DNA from: Hahella sp. HNIBRBA332
GTDB taxonomy: Bacteria > Pseudomonadota > Gammaproteobacteria > Pseudomonadales > Oleiphilaceae
Reading direction: 5' to 3'
Length of the DNA stretch: 64,000 nucleotides
Assembly (NCBI RefSeq): GCF_030719035.1
Contig: NZ_CP132203.1
Span: 3,658,001-3,722,000 of the forward strand
Positions 1 to 8,465 of the stretch are shown one piece after another. The position numbers and the translations under genes were made by a program. The number at the start of each line of letters is the position of its first letter. The stretch's first letter is position 1. Under the pieces are notes generated by a model. The model saw only the letters and a list, made by a program, of their open reading frames with translations, had not been told where the DNA came from and ran no database searches.

Positions 1-82
1 GGCGCGGGCAAGGGATATACTTCTATCATGACGCCGTGAAATATTATCCCGGCATTCAGCACTGCGTCCGCATTGCATCGGC

Positions 83-104
83 ACTACGTCCGTACTACGT
101 CCGT
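83..104. repeat. 11-bp direct tandem repeat upstream of the isochorismatase gene
   Basis: The unit ACTACGTCCGT occurs twice back to back (83-93 and 94-104), followed by a further ACTG. It lies about 30 bases upstream of the likely start of the hydrolase gene. A regulatory role is possible but not shown. Similar short tandem repeats occur in three other intergenic regions of this window. Confidence 0.7.
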
Positions 105-134
105 ACTGATTTCCAAGAAAGGAGAATGACTATC

Positions 135-692
135 ATGACCACCGCCTACCAATGGCTTGAAGCGAAAGACTGCGTACTGGTTCTGGTGGATATCCAGGGC
201 AAGCTCGCTCAGCTCATGCATGAGAAAGAAAGACTGTTCTCGCAGTTGCAACGCATGGTCAAAGGCGCGTTGTTGTTTGATATTCCAATACTATGGATGG
301 AACAACTACCGGAAAAACTTGGCCCCACCATTCCAGAAATCACCGAGTTGCTCCCGGACCTGCGCCCGATTCCCAAGCACGCATTCAGCTGCTACGGCGA
401 ACCCCGCTTCGTGGAAGCGCTGCAAAAAAGCGGTAGAAAACGGGTGTTGCTGACCGGCATTGAAAGTCATGTGTGCGTCTATCAATCCGCCTATCATTTA
501 ATTGAGGCCGGTTATGACGTCACCTTGATCAACGACGCCATATCCTCCCGCGATCCCGCCAATCGTGAGCTGGGCTTGCAGCGCATGCAGGCGCTGGGCG
601 CGACGCCATCCAGCGTGGAAATGGTCCTGTTTGAACTGCAAAAAGAAGCCGCCGGCGAGCGCTTCAAACCGATGGCGCAGTTATTCAAGTAA
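135..692 (+). CDS. Isochorismatase-family (cysteine) hydrolase
   Basis: A 185-residue single-domain protein of the isochorismatase/nicotinamidase superfamily, of the YcaC-like hydrolase type. The expected Asp-Lys-Cys catalytic triad is visible: Asp19 in VLVDIQGKL, Lys61 in QLPEKLGPT and Cys114 in IESHVCVYQ, the last being the family nucleophile motif. An open frame extends upstream to base 36, but AAAGGAGA at 118-125 sits correctly for the ATG at 135. The ATG at 126 is too close to that site, so I use 135. The substrate cannot be told from sequence. It is probably a soluble cytoplasmic amidase-like or unknown hydrolase, transcribed alone. Confidence 0.88.
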   Translation: MTTAYQWLEAKDCVLVLVDIQGKLAQLMHEKERLFSQLQRMVKGALLFDIPILWMEQLPEKLGPTIPEITELLPDLRPIPKHAFSCYGEPRFVEALQKSGRKRVLLTGIESHVCVYQSAYHLIEAGYDVTLINDAISSRDPANRELGLQRMQALGATPSSVEMVLFELQKEAAGERFKPMAQLFK

Positions 693-830
693 TGCGCTTC
701 GGCTTGCCGATCGGAGACCTCTATCTCTCTGATGACAAAGCAGATTAAACTGACGATTATAAAAAGACGACTCAGCAAGCGGCGCGTCCGGTGTTAAGCG
801 CTCCGCTTCCCATTAGAGGTGGTGATTGAA

Positions 831-1724
831 ATGAGCCAGAATCATGACGCGGGGATGTACGACTCGGTGACGATTAAACACGTCGGCGATCTTGACCTGA
901 TAGAAATTGAGCGCCCCGAGTGCTCCGCCAGCCTGACCCTGCAGGGCGGCCAGTTGATCAGTTACGCTCCCCACGGAGAACATCCCGTTTTATGGCGCAA
1001 TCCGGATGTGGCTTATCAAAAAGGGGAAGCCGTACGTCAGGGAATCCCCATTTGCTGGCCCTGGTTCGCCTTTCTGGAGCGCAATGCGGACCCCGTGCGC
1101 AACAGTTTCCCAATACAGGAAGCCCCCGCTCACGGTGTGGCGCGCAATGCGCTATGGCGTTTGTTGAGCATTACTGAAGAAGAAACCAGCACCACCATTG
1201 CTTTTGAGCTGAACGCCGAGCCCTTGGGCCTGAAAGTGGTGGTTACCTACCGATTGGGCGCGGTGATGAGAATGGAGCTGCAATCGTTCAATCTGTCAGA
1301 ACAGCCCAAACACTTGAGTTGCGCCCTGCACACCTATTTCGCCGTGTCGGATATTCAGCAGGTCAGCGTGCTGGACCTGGACGACCTGCCCTACATTGAC
1401 TCGCTGCGCGGGTGGAGCCTGCACAAGCAGGACGGCCCCCTGCACATCGCAGAAGAAATGGATCGTATTTACTACGACACGCCGGCGATATTGCGCATTC
1501 ATGATAAAAAGTGGGAGCGGTTCATCGTCCTGGAGTCCTCCGAAAGCCGTTCCGCCGTGGTATGGAATCCCTGGATCGAGAAGAGTAAACGCCTATCCCA
1601 GTTCTCACCGGACAGCTACAAACACATGCTGTGCGTGGAGACAGGGAAGCTGCTGAACGACTATATCGAGTTGGAGCCGGGCCAGAGCCATACATTGGAT
1701 CTGACCCTGTCATCCCGTCGTTAG
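831..1724 (+). CDS. D-hexose-6-phosphate mutarotase (YeaD-like aldose epimerase family)
   Basis: A 297-residue protein of the galactose-mutarotase-like fold. It would interconvert alpha and beta anomers of glucose-6-phosphate or related sugar phosphates in the cytoplasm. Features of the YeaD branch are an N-terminal GGQLISYAP strand, RQGIPICWPWF near residues 65-75, AHGVARN, an ALHTYF motif carrying the expected catalytic His, and a C-terminal CVETG with the expected catalytic Glu. AGAGGTGG at 815-822 points to the ATG at 831 rather than the GTG at 819. The next gene is convergent, and the two stop codons lie only one base apart. Confidence 0.85.
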   Translation: MSQNHDAGMYDSVTIKHVGDLDLIEIERPECSASLTLQGGQLISYAPHGEHPVLWRNPDVAYQKGEAVRQGIPICWPWFAFLERNADPVRNSFPIQEAPAHGVARNALWRLLSITEEETSTTIAFELNAEPLGLKVVVTYRLGAVMRMELQSFNLSEQPKHLSCALHTYFAVSDIQQVSVLDLDDLPYIDSLRGWSLHKQDGPLHIAEEMDRIYYDTPAILRIHDKKWERFIVLESSESRSAVVWNPWIEKSKRLSQFSPDSYKHMLCVETGKLLNDYIELEPGQSHTLDLTLSSRR

Positions 1725-1725
1725 A

Positions 1726-2382
1726 TCAGGGAGTGACGGTATTCACGCCTTGCGGATGCAGGTTCTTTGAATAGCTCATCGCCTGGAACGCCAGCTCAAA
1801 ACTGGCTTCCAGCTCGTCTTTCTGGCTAAGGAAGTACTCACATTCGGTTTCCACATCCCCTTCCTTCAAGTCGTTCTGGAACTCCCATTTGAACTTCCAG
1901 TACGCGTCTTCAGCATTGTATTTGCGGTCCGGGTGGTTATCCATTTTCCTGACGATGGCGACCAGGTTAGCGCGCTCGCCTTCAATGCCGCACAGATCAT
2001 AGGCGGCGGAGGCCAACGCCAGGGCCTTCACGGATTCATTGAACAGGTTGTCCACCGCAGACAGCACCGCGTCGGACTCACGCTTGATCTGCTCAGCCAG
2101 CGCCTGAATCTGCTGACGTTCCGCAGACGCATCTTCGCCGTTGCGCACTTTAACTTCCAACTGAGTCAACACCTGCTCACTCATATTTTCTCTGGAAGCT
2201 TTGCCGTCGGAAAATGACTTGGATATTTTTTGCAGATCCTGGCTGGCCTTTTCCCTCTCTTGCTTGGAAGCCGTCATCAGCGCCTCGAACCTGCTTCCGT
2301 CGCCGCTGTCCGTTGAACATCCAGCCATACCGCCAGCCATGGTGAAAGTAAGGAGGATCATTATGAAACGAAGCACAGGCAT
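1726..2382 (-). CDS. Hypothetical lipoprotein
   Basis: A 218-residue protein with a short charged start, a hydrophobic stretch and a lipobox-like GMAGC. Cleavage before Cys22 would leave a lipidated mature protein beginning CSTDSGDG. The mature part is rich in Lys, Glu, Gln and Ala and has long predicted amphipathic helices (residues about 35-125), then a Cys-containing C-terminal half with CGIEGER and VETECEY. A ribosome site AAAGGTGATGG directly precedes the ATG. I do not recognise the family. It is likely a periplasmic or outer-membrane-anchored helical protein with its own transcript. Confidence 0.7.
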   Translation of the reverse strand: MPVLRFIMILLTFTMAGGMAGCSTDSGDGSRFEALMTASKQEREKASQDLQKISKSFSDGKASRENMSEQVLTQLEVKVRNGEDASAERQQIQALAEQIKRESDAVLSAVDNLFNESVKALALASAAYDLCGIEGERANLVAIVRKMDNHPDRKYNAEDAYWKFKWEFQNDLKEGDVETECEYFLSQKDELEASFELAFQAMSYSKNLHPQGVNTVTP

Positions 2383-2533
2383 CCATCACCTTTATAATTA
2401 AAAACAGAAGCATACATAATCGGACACAGCAAGCAAATAATCCATCCGGCCCCTGAACAGGGTTCATTTCCAAGCGCAATCAGTCCCGCATAGTCTACAC
2501 TGAAAAATAAATAAAACATGGAGTTAGTCCCCC

Positions 2534-3382
2534 GTGACAGATACCCATTCCTCCGCTGATCCGTTGACCCGGGAGCTGGATTCCCGCCTCCAGGCGGGCA
2601 ACCTGGATATTCCGATGCTGCCGGAAGTGGCGCAGAAAGTGATCGCCATCACCAATAACCCTGACTCCAGCGCGTCCGAACTGGTCAAGGTGATTCAAGG
2701 GGATCAGGCTCTGGCGGCGCGGGTGATGCGTATCGCCAACTCCGCCGCGTACTCTCCCAACGCCTCCATTGTGTCCTTGCAGCAGGCCATCGCCCGCCTC
2801 GGCATGGTGTCGATTCGCGACATCGCCCTGGCCGCTTCCATCAACGCCCGCATGTTCAAGGCCCCGGGCTACGAAGACCGCATCGGGGCCATGTGGCGCC
2901 ACGCCCTGGCCACAGCGCTTTGGTGCAAGGAAATCGCCCGGCGCGCACGAATGAATGTGGAGGCGGCGTTCCTGTGCGGGTTGCTGCACTCCGTGGGCAA
3001 ACCCATCATGTTGCAGGAAACCCTGGATGTAGCCGGAACGGAAGGGCTGCAACCGGAACTGGATTTGCTGTTGGAAATCGTCGACGAGATGCATCTGGAC
3101 GCGGCCCGCTTGGCGCTGGAGCACTGGCGCATGCCGGAACTGATCATCGACGCGGTGACGCATCAGGACAATTATCAGGAGGCGGGTAACGGCAAGGACC
3201 AGGCGAAATTAATTCGCGCAGGTAAACAGTTCGCCTCCCATTTCCTGTTTGATGAGCCGGATAAAGACACCTTGCTGGCCTTGCCCGCTATGGCGGACTT
3301 GAATCTGTATCCAGATGAAGTGGCGGAGCTGTATGAACAGTCCGACACCGTGAATCAGGGGCTGGAGGCCATGCGCGCATGA
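2534..3382 (+). CDS. HDOD domain signalling protein
   Basis: A 282-residue protein that is almost entirely one HDOD domain (residues about 15-215): the LPMLPEVAQKV-like start, VIQGDQALAARVMRIANSA, the LGMVSIRD segment and LLHSVGKP. HDOD domains are HD-like folds that usually lack the full HD metal site and act in signalling or regulation rather than as phosphodiesterases. Translation starts at GTG 2534, ten bases after GGAG. The stop overlaps the sthA start by four bases (ATGA), so the two genes are probably translationally coupled. What the protein senses is unknown. Confidence 0.85.
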   Translation: MTDTHSSADPLTRELDSRLQAGNLDIPMLPEVAQKVIAITNNPDSSASELVKVIQGDQALAARVMRIANSAAYSPNASIVSLQQAIARLGMVSIRDIALAASINARMFKAPGYEDRIGAMWRHALATALWCKEIARRARMNVEAAFLCGLLHSVGKPIMLQETLDVAGTEGLQPELDLLLEIVDEMHLDAARLALEHWRMPELIIDAVTHQDNYQEAGNGKDQAKLIRAGKQFASHFLFDEPDKDTLLALPAMADLNLYPDEVAELYEQSDTVNQGLEAMRA

Positions 3383-4779
3383 GCGATTTCGACATTATCG
3401 TCATCGGCAGCGGACCCGCCGGTCAGAAAGCGGCGGTGCAAGCGTCCAAGGCAGGCAAGCGGGTCGCCTTGATCGAGCGTGACGCCCTGCTCGGCGGCGC
3501 CTGCGTGCATCGCGGCACCATTCCCAGCAAGACGCTGCGTGAGAACGCGCTGCGCGTAAACAACATGCGCAAAAACGCCGCCTTGTTCCAGTTCAAACTC
3601 AGCGAAGATCTGGAAATGGCGACACTGATCGATCGTCTGGATGACGTCATGAAATCCCATGACGAATACATGCGCCGCCAGATCGACCGTAATACCATCA
3701 AGCGCGTTCACGGGCGCGCCCGGTTTCTGAGCCCGAATGAAGTGGAGGTGACCTCCGTCAGAGGCGAGAAGCAGGTGCTGGCCACCGATTATGTAGTCAT
3801 CGCCACCGGCTCATTCCCTCGTAAGCCGGATCAGGTGCCGATTGATCATGAGAATATTTTCGACAGCGACTCCGTGCTGTCCATGCTGTATCTGCCGAAA
3901 AGCCTGGCGGTGCTGGGCGGCGGCGTTATCGCCAGTGAATACGCCTCCATATTTCAGGCTTTGGGCGTGCGCGTGATCATGATTGACCGTTATCCCCGCC
4001 CCCTGGGCTTCCTCGATAAGGATCTGACCGACAACTTCGTCAACGCCTTCCAGGACATGGGCGGCGTGTGGATGGGCGACAGCGTGGTGAAACGGGTCTA
4101 TTTCGATGGCGTCAACGACGTGATCACCGAGTTGGAGGACGGCCGCACCATCATCACCCAGAAATTACTGTGCGCCGCCGGCAGAGTGGCCAACGTCAAG
4201 GATCTGGATATCGATAACGCCGGTCTGGAGCTGGACGAACGAGGGGTGATTCCCGTTGACGGCCAGTTACGCACCCGGGTGCCGAATATCTTCGCCGCCG
4301 GCGATGTGATCGGCCCGCCATCGCTGGCGTCCGCGTCCATGGAGCAAGGCCGCCGCGCCGCCTGCAACGCCATCGGACTGAAAGTCGGCAGCATGCCGGA
4401 GATGATTCCCGTCGGCATCTACGGGGTGCCGGAACTCTCTTCCGTGGGGATGAGCGAGCAGGAAGCGCGCAAAGCTTATGGACAGATCATCGTGGGCCGG
4501 GCGCCGTTTGCGGAAATCGCACGCGGCCATATTTCCGGCAATCAAGACGGCATGTTGAAACTGGTGTGCGACGCCGAAGGACGTCGTTTATTGGGCGTGC
4601 AGATCGTTGGCGAGGAAGCCACCGAACTCATACACATCGGACAAATGGCGCTGCTTTCCAAGTCCGACGTGGATATCTTCGTGGAGAGTATCTTCAACTT
4701 CCCCACCCTGGCGGAAGCCTACCGGGTGGCGGCGCTGGCGGTCATCGGCCAGCGCGCCCGCCGCAACAGCGTCTACTAA
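3379..4779 (+). CDS. sthA: Soluble pyridine nucleotide transhydrogenase
   Basis: A 466-residue FAD flavoprotein that would transfer hydride between NADPH and NAD+ in the cytoplasm, rebalancing reducing power. It has the N-terminal FAD motif GSGPAGQ (about residues 9-15), then GGACVHRGTIPSKTLRE. Here the second redox Cys of lipoamide dehydrogenases is replaced by Thr, as is normal for SthA. A second dinucleotide fold (VLGGGVIASEYA), the FAD-binding GDVIGPPSLAS and a C-terminal dimerisation domain (HIGQMAL, FNFPTLAEAYR) follow. The length matches the family. It overlaps the upstream HDOD gene by four bases. A GC-rich inverted repeat follows at 4790-4819. Confidence 0.95.
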   Translation: MSDFDIIVIGSGPAGQKAAVQASKAGKRVALIERDALLGGACVHRGTIPSKTLRENALRVNNMRKNAALFQFKLSEDLEMATLIDRLDDVMKSHDEYMRRQIDRNTIKRVHGRARFLSPNEVEVTSVRGEKQVLATDYVVIATGSFPRKPDQVPIDHENIFDSDSVLSMLYLPKSLAVLGGGVIASEYASIFQALGVRVIMIDRYPRPLGFLDKDLTDNFVNAFQDMGGVWMGDSVVKRVYFDGVNDVITELEDGRTIITQKLLCAAGRVANVKDLDIDNAGLELDERGVIPVDGQLRTRVPNIFAAGDVIGPPSLASASMEQGRRAACNAIGLKVGSMPEMIPVGIYGVPELSSVGMSEQEARKAYGQIIVGRAPFAEIARGHISGNQDGMLKLVCDAEGRRLLGVQIVGEEATELIHIGQMALLSKSDVDIFVESIFNFPTLAEAYRVAALAVIGQRARRNSVY

Positions 4780-4789
4780 AACAGACCCA

Positions 4790-4819
4790 CAGGCGCCCCA
4801 TTCAGTCTGTGGGCGCCTG
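4790..4819. terminator. Probable bidirectional terminator hairpin between sthA and the DUF2164 gene
   Basis: A perfect nine-base stem, CAGGCGCCC (4790-4798) with GGGCGCCTG (4811-4819), encloses a 12-base loop. It sits just after the sthA stop and overlaps the last codons of the convergent DUF2164 gene. No strong T-run follows on either side, so its efficiency is uncertain. Confidence 0.55.
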
Positions 4820-5044
4820 CTGCAGCTCATACAGCGCATCGCTGATGTTCTCCACCTGCATGCGAATGATGTTTTCCGCTTCGTCCAAGGCTTTGTTGTA
4901 GGCTCGCGGGCCTATTTCCCGCACGAAAAAGTCGATAAGAAACTCCGCCTGAAAACCGCCGATCTCCTGATCCAGTTCACTGGCGAAGTAGTCTTTCACT
5001 TTTGCAACGAGTTGCTGTTTTTCTTCCCGGGTCATTTCAATCAT
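4802..5044 (-). CDS. DUF2164 family protein
   Basis: An 80-residue protein matching the DUF2164 pattern: an N-terminal charged helix (EEKQQLVAKVKDYF), then ELDQEIGGFQAEFLIDFF and a GPRAYNKALDEA segment. The function of the family is unknown. It is small, soluble and has no membrane segment. Its start overlaps the end of the EamA transporter gene by eight bases, so it is the last gene of a three-gene operon (acyltransferase, transporter, DUF2164). Nothing links its function to those neighbours. Confidence 0.82.
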   Translation of the reverse strand: MIEMTREEKQQLVAKVKDYFASELDQEIGGFQAEFLIDFFVREIGPRAYNKALDEAENIIRMQVENISDALYELQQAPTD

Positions 5045-5951
5045 TCGTGGCCTCCCCTTTGTCCTGGCGCATCAATCCCTTAAACGCGACCCGCACCGCA
5101 CGCCAGCGGTTGATCAATAGCGCGGAGAATATCAGGAAACAGCCCAGCATCTGCATGCCGGACATGGTTTCTCCCAACCATAGCAAAGCCATCAGGGTGG
5201 TGAACACCGGCTCCATGGTCATGATCACCGCCGCATGGCTGACGGGCGTCAGGCTCTGCGCGAAGGTCTGCAGAAAGAAGCGCAGGCTGGTGGCGATCAC
5301 AGCGCTGGCGGCCACCCATCCCCATATGTCGACGCTGACCTGCTGCGGCCATTCCTCCAACGCCAGGGACAATCCCGAGGCGGTGACGCCGACCGTCAAT
5401 AACTGCACGGTGGTCAGGGCGATCACCGGCACTTTCGCAGACATATGGGTATTCAAGGTGAAGTTGAGAGAAAACAACACCGCAGACGCCAGAAAAAACA
5501 GCTGTCCCAATTCCGGATGCAGGCCATTGCGCAACGACAGCAAAGCCAGACCGCAAGTGGCGACAGGTAACGCCAGCCAAGTGGCGAGCGCCAGACGCTC
5601 GCCGAAAATAACGCGCGACACCAAAGGCGCCAGCACCATGGCCAGACTGGTGATAAAAGCCCCTTCCCCGACATGGTCGCCGTAGAATAGCCCGGAGATC
5701 CACAAGCACATGGCGGCGGCGAATAACACGCCTGTAGACAGCGCGATCCGCAATTGCTGAGCGGACAAAGACATTAGCGCCCGCCGTCCCACCGCCGCCA
5801 GAATTATGCCGGCGCAGAAAAATCGAATACCGATGAACAACAGGGGCGGCAACCCCGACAGCGCCTCCTTGGAGAAAATCCAACCGGCGGCGGCCAACAG
5901 GGTGACCAACAGCAGTAATAAATCCGCTTTTAAATGACTGGACTGCGACAC
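5037..5951 (-). CDS. EamA/DMT-family inner membrane transporter
   Basis: A 304-residue protein with about ten hydrophobic segments arranged as two EamA repeats (residues about 8-140 and 155-285), typical of the drug/metabolite transporter superfamily. Recognisable pieces are WIFSKEALSGLPPLLFIGIR in repeat 1 and VIMTMEPVFTTLMALLWLGE in repeat 2. It would export a small metabolite or amino acid, but the substrate cannot be inferred. The start is GTG 5951, only eight bases after the acyltransferase stop, and the end overlaps the DUF2164 gene, so the three are co-transcribed. Confidence 0.87.
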   Translation of the reverse strand: MSQSSHLKADLLLLLVTLLAAAGWIFSKEALSGLPPLLFIGIRFFCAGIILAAVGRRALMSLSAQQLRIALSTGVLFAAAMCLWISGLFYGDHVGEGAFITSLAMVLAPLVSRVIFGERLALATWLALPVATCGLALLSLRNGLHPELGQLFFLASAVLFSLNFTLNTHMSAKVPVIALTTVQLLTVGVTASGLSLALEEWPQQVSVDIWGWVAASAVIATSLRFFLQTFAQSLTPVSHAAVIMTMEPVFTTLMALLWLGETMSGMQMLGCFLIFSALLINRWRAVRVAFKGLMRQDKGEATND

Positions 5952-5959
5952 AGGCGAGC

Positions 5960-6859
5960 TCAGGCTTGCGAGGATTGTTTAAGCGCCGTCAGCCTGGCGT
6001 CTTTCTCCCGCCACAACGCAGTCATCCACTCTCTGAACTCCTGTTTGAAAGCTTCATCGTCGACATTGCGGCTTTTCAACGCCTCGGGAATGGTGACGCG
6101 ACGAATATACATTTCCACCGCCGGCACCCGTCCGCACATAAAGTCCCGCAATCGCGGCGCGCCGCCAGGATAGTGGATGGTGATGTCCACCATGGTGGGA
6201 ATGTATTCCCCCATGGCGCTGAGAACGAACGCCACGCCGCCCAGTTTGGGCTTCAACAAATTTTGGTAGGGCGACTGCTGACGCTCATGCTTGCGCTTGG
6301 TGAAGCGGGTGCCTTCGACAAAGTTCATGACGCTTACCGGCGTCGTGCGGAACTTTTCACAGGCTTTGCGCGTGGTTTCCATGTCCTTGCCTTTCAGCTC
6401 AGGACGTTTGGCGATTTGCTCCGGGGTGTGCCGGCTCATGAAAGGAAAGTCCAATCCCCACCAGGCCAGTCCGATGACCGGCACCCAGATCAGTTCTTTT
6501 TTCAGGAAAAACTTCAGAAAAGGAATGCGCCGGTTAAGCACATGCTGCATGGCGAAAATATCCACCCAGCTTTGATGGTTGCAGACCACCAGATACCAGC
6601 CCTCCCGCTGCAATTCCTCCAAGCCTTCCACTTTCCACTGGGTGCGCTGAGTCAACGCCATCCAGCCGCTGTTGCAGGCAATCCAGGCCTCGGAAATCAG
6701 GATAATCAGTCGGGTGCACGCCTTACGCCATGCGTGGATGGGAATGATCAGCTTGAGGATGGCTGGGATGTACAGAAGCGTACACCAGAAAACCGTGTTG
6801 ATCGCCAGGGACAATGAGGCCAGACAGCCAACGAGGGGGGCTGGCAGAAAACTCAGCAT
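5960..6859 (-). CDS. 1-acyl-sn-glycerol-3-phosphate acyltransferase-like (YihG type)
   Basis: A 299-residue membrane-associated lysophospholipid acyltransferase. The HX4D catalytic motif is NHQSWVD (His95, Asp100). The second motif is FVEGTRF (Glu182-Arg185), which binds the glycerol phosphate. One or two N-terminal membrane segments lie at residues about 5-40. The wording around both motifs resembles the YihG branch, which acts on lysophosphatidic acid or related acceptors in the inner membrane. It is the first gene of an operon with the EamA transporter and DUF2164 protein. GGAGC precedes the ATG at 6859. Confidence 0.85.
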   Translation of the reverse strand: MLSFLPAPLVGCLASLSLAINTVFWCTLLYIPAILKLIIPIHAWRKACTRLIILISEAWIACNSGWMALTQRTQWKVEGLEELQREGWYLVVCNHQSWVDIFAMQHVLNRRIPFLKFFLKKELIWVPVIGLAWWGLDFPFMSRHTPEQIAKRPELKGKDMETTRKACEKFRTTPVSVMNFVEGTRFTKRKHERQQSPYQNLLKPKLGGVAFVLSAMGEYIPTMVDITIHYPGGAPRLRDFMCGRVPAVEMYIRRVTIPEALKSRNVDDEAFKQEFREWMTALWREKDARLTALKQSSQA

Positions 6860-7025
6860 AAAAAGCTCCGGACAACGATTGGATTAAAGGCTCCGCAACG
6901 CCTTCAGCGGGCGACCGTTTCGGCAAGGGCGCCCAAGATAACACACCTGCGCAGCGCGGACACTGAGCGGGAACGCAATTTTGCGCCCTCCCGCGTTGCG
7001 TCGCGTCGCCGCGACGCCATCTCCC

Positions 7026-7619
7026 TTAAAGACTGAATTTCTCCGCCAGCTCCGCGCACTCGCGATGCTGAGGACAAAACGTCATATGGTCATTCACCAT
7101 CCCCACCGCCTGCATAAAGGCGTAAACAATGGTAGTCCCCACAAAGGTGAAGCCGGCCTTTTTCAGCGCCTTGGACATGGCGTCGGAGACTTCAGTGCTG
7201 GTGGGCGCCTGCTGCATGGACTGCAGTTGATTGACGATGGGCTTGCCGCCCACAAAGTCCCAAAGAAAGTGAGAAAACTCAATGCCTTGATCCCTGAGCG
7301 CCAGATAGCCGCGGGCATTCTTGATAATAGACTGCACTTTCAGGCGGTTGCGTACGATACCGGGATTCTGCAATAAGCGCTCAACGTCCTCCTCGTTGAA
7401 ACGTACGATGGCTTCCGGGTCGAAATCCGCAAAGGCTTCCTCGTAATTTTTCTGTTTGCGCAGAATCGTAATCCAGGACAACCCCGCCTGCTGACCATCC
7501 AGGCACAACTTGGCGAACAGCTCCTGAGAGTCCGTCACCGGTCGCCCCCAGACATGATCGTGGTAGCTGACATATTGAGGATCGTTCCCACACCAACTGC
7601 AGCGCTGCTCGGACGCCAT
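7026..7619 (-). CDS. tag: DNA-3-methyladenine glycosylase I
   Basis: A 197-residue enzyme that excises 3-methyladenine from alkylated DNA. It shows the Tag signature: RCSWCGNDPQYVSYHDHVWG at the N-terminus and NDHMTFC at the C-terminus. Cys7, His20 and the C-terminal His and Cys match the zinc-snap ligands of the E. coli enzyme. The catalytic region DSQELFAKLCLDGQQAGLSW and a helix-hairpin-helix area (NPGIVRNRLKV) are also present. AGGAGA lies seven bases before the ATG. Its upstream region carries three tandem ACACGTGT-type palindromes (7650-7704), which could be an operator. Confidence 0.95.
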   Translation of the reverse strand: MASEQRCSWCGNDPQYVSYHDHVWGRPVTDSQELFAKLCLDGQQAGLSWITILRKQKNYEEAFADFDPEAIVRFNEEDVERLLQNPGIVRNRLKVQSIIKNARGYLALRDQGIEFSHFLWDFVGGKPIVNQLQSMQQAPTSTEVSDAMSKALKKAGFTFVGTTIVYAFMQAVGMVNDHMTFCPQHRECAELAEKFSL

Positions 7620-7971
7620 ACCGGTCTCCTGTTATTCTTGCTCTTTTATATTCTTACACGTGTCTATTCTTACACGTGTATATCTTACGCGTGTCTATTC
7701 TTACTTTTTCGTTGACTCATCGCCGCTTCCACTCAATCGCTCACGCCAGGGACTTTTGCGCGTTTACGCCGAAGCTGCGCCCATCTGACGGGCCGCGACG
7801 GTATGCGGCTCATACCCCGCCGTATTGTGCCGATGCTCACGCCAAAAGCAAACCACCGGGAAACGAAAAACACGGTTGCCAGCGGCGACGTATCTCCTCA
7901 CAATGGCTATCTTGCGGCCCACCGATGGACGCAGCAGGATCGCGATTATAACGATGGAATTGCATGTCCCT
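7620..7971. other. Divergent intergenic region between tag and the DUF4112 gene
   Basis: About 350 bases separate the tag start from the most likely DUF4112 start. The tag-proximal third holds a tandem repeat of palindromes (entered separately). The rest is GC-rich and has open frames with no recognisable protein. Promoters for both genes should lie here, but I could not fix convincing -35/-10 boxes by eye. Confidence 0.5.
7650..7704. repeat. Tandem 15-16-bp repeat containing CACGTG-type palindromes
   Basis: The unit ATTCTTACACGTGTCT starts at 7650 and repeats at 7666 (ending in AT). It recurs with ACGCGTGT and one base less at 7682, then as a half unit at 7697-7704. Each full unit centres on an eight-base palindrome (ACACGTGT, or ACGCGTGT-like), spaced 15-16 bases apart. 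Regularly spaced palindromes this close to the tag start codon are what an operator array would look like. The binding protein is unknown. Confidence 0.75.
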
Positions 7972-8460
7972 ATGTCTGAATCAACGCCCCATACGCCTAT
8001 TTCCGTCGAGCAGCGCGCGACGCTGACCCGCTTACGGAAGCTTGCGTATCGCCTGGATTCCCAGTTCCGCATCCCGGTTCTGGGCGTGCGCGTCGGCTGG
8101 GACTCCCTGATCGGTCTTGTGCCGTTAGTGGGAGATATTGTCGGCGGTTGCCTGTCCCTGTACCTGTTGTGGCAAGCCTGGCGCATCAAAGCGCCGAAGA
8201 GACTGCTGCTGCGCATGCTCGCCAATATCGGCGTCGAAGTGCTCGGCGGCGCAGCGCCGCTTATCGGCGACGCCTTTGATATTTACTGGAAAGCCAACCA
8301 GCGCAACATGGATATGCTCGCCGTCTATCTGGAAAAGCAGATCATGCCCGCGCCGCCCAAGCGTCGAACGCCCTGGCTCTGGATCAGTCTTAGCGTCGCA
8401 TTGCTGGTTGCATTCATTATCTACCTGCTCAGCACTCCTGAGCCGTTTAGTTTCAGTTAA
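7972..8460 (+). CDS. DUF4112 family membrane protein
   Basis: A protein of about 162 residues with the DUF4112 pattern: LRKLAYRLDSQFRIP, then GVRVGWDSLIGLVPLVGDI, a hydrophobic helix (LSLYLLWQAWRI) and APLIGDAFDIYWKANQRN, followed by a C-terminal membrane helix (WLWISLSVALLVAFIIYLLS). The function is unknown. Two ATGs compete (7954 and 7972) and neither has a strong ribosome site. I prefer 7972 because the conserved part starts soon after. The stop is five bases before the ABC exporter gene, suggesting one operon with it. Confidence 0.8.
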   Translation: MSESTPHTPISVEQRATLTRLRKLAYRLDSQFRIPVLGVRVGWDSLIGLVPLVGDIVGGCLSLYLLWQAWRIKAPKRLLLRMLANIGVEVLGGAAPLIGDAFDIYWKANQRNMDMLAVYLEKQIMPAPPKRRTPWLWISLSVALLVAFIIYLLSTPEPFSFS

Positions 8461-8465
8461 AGCCA

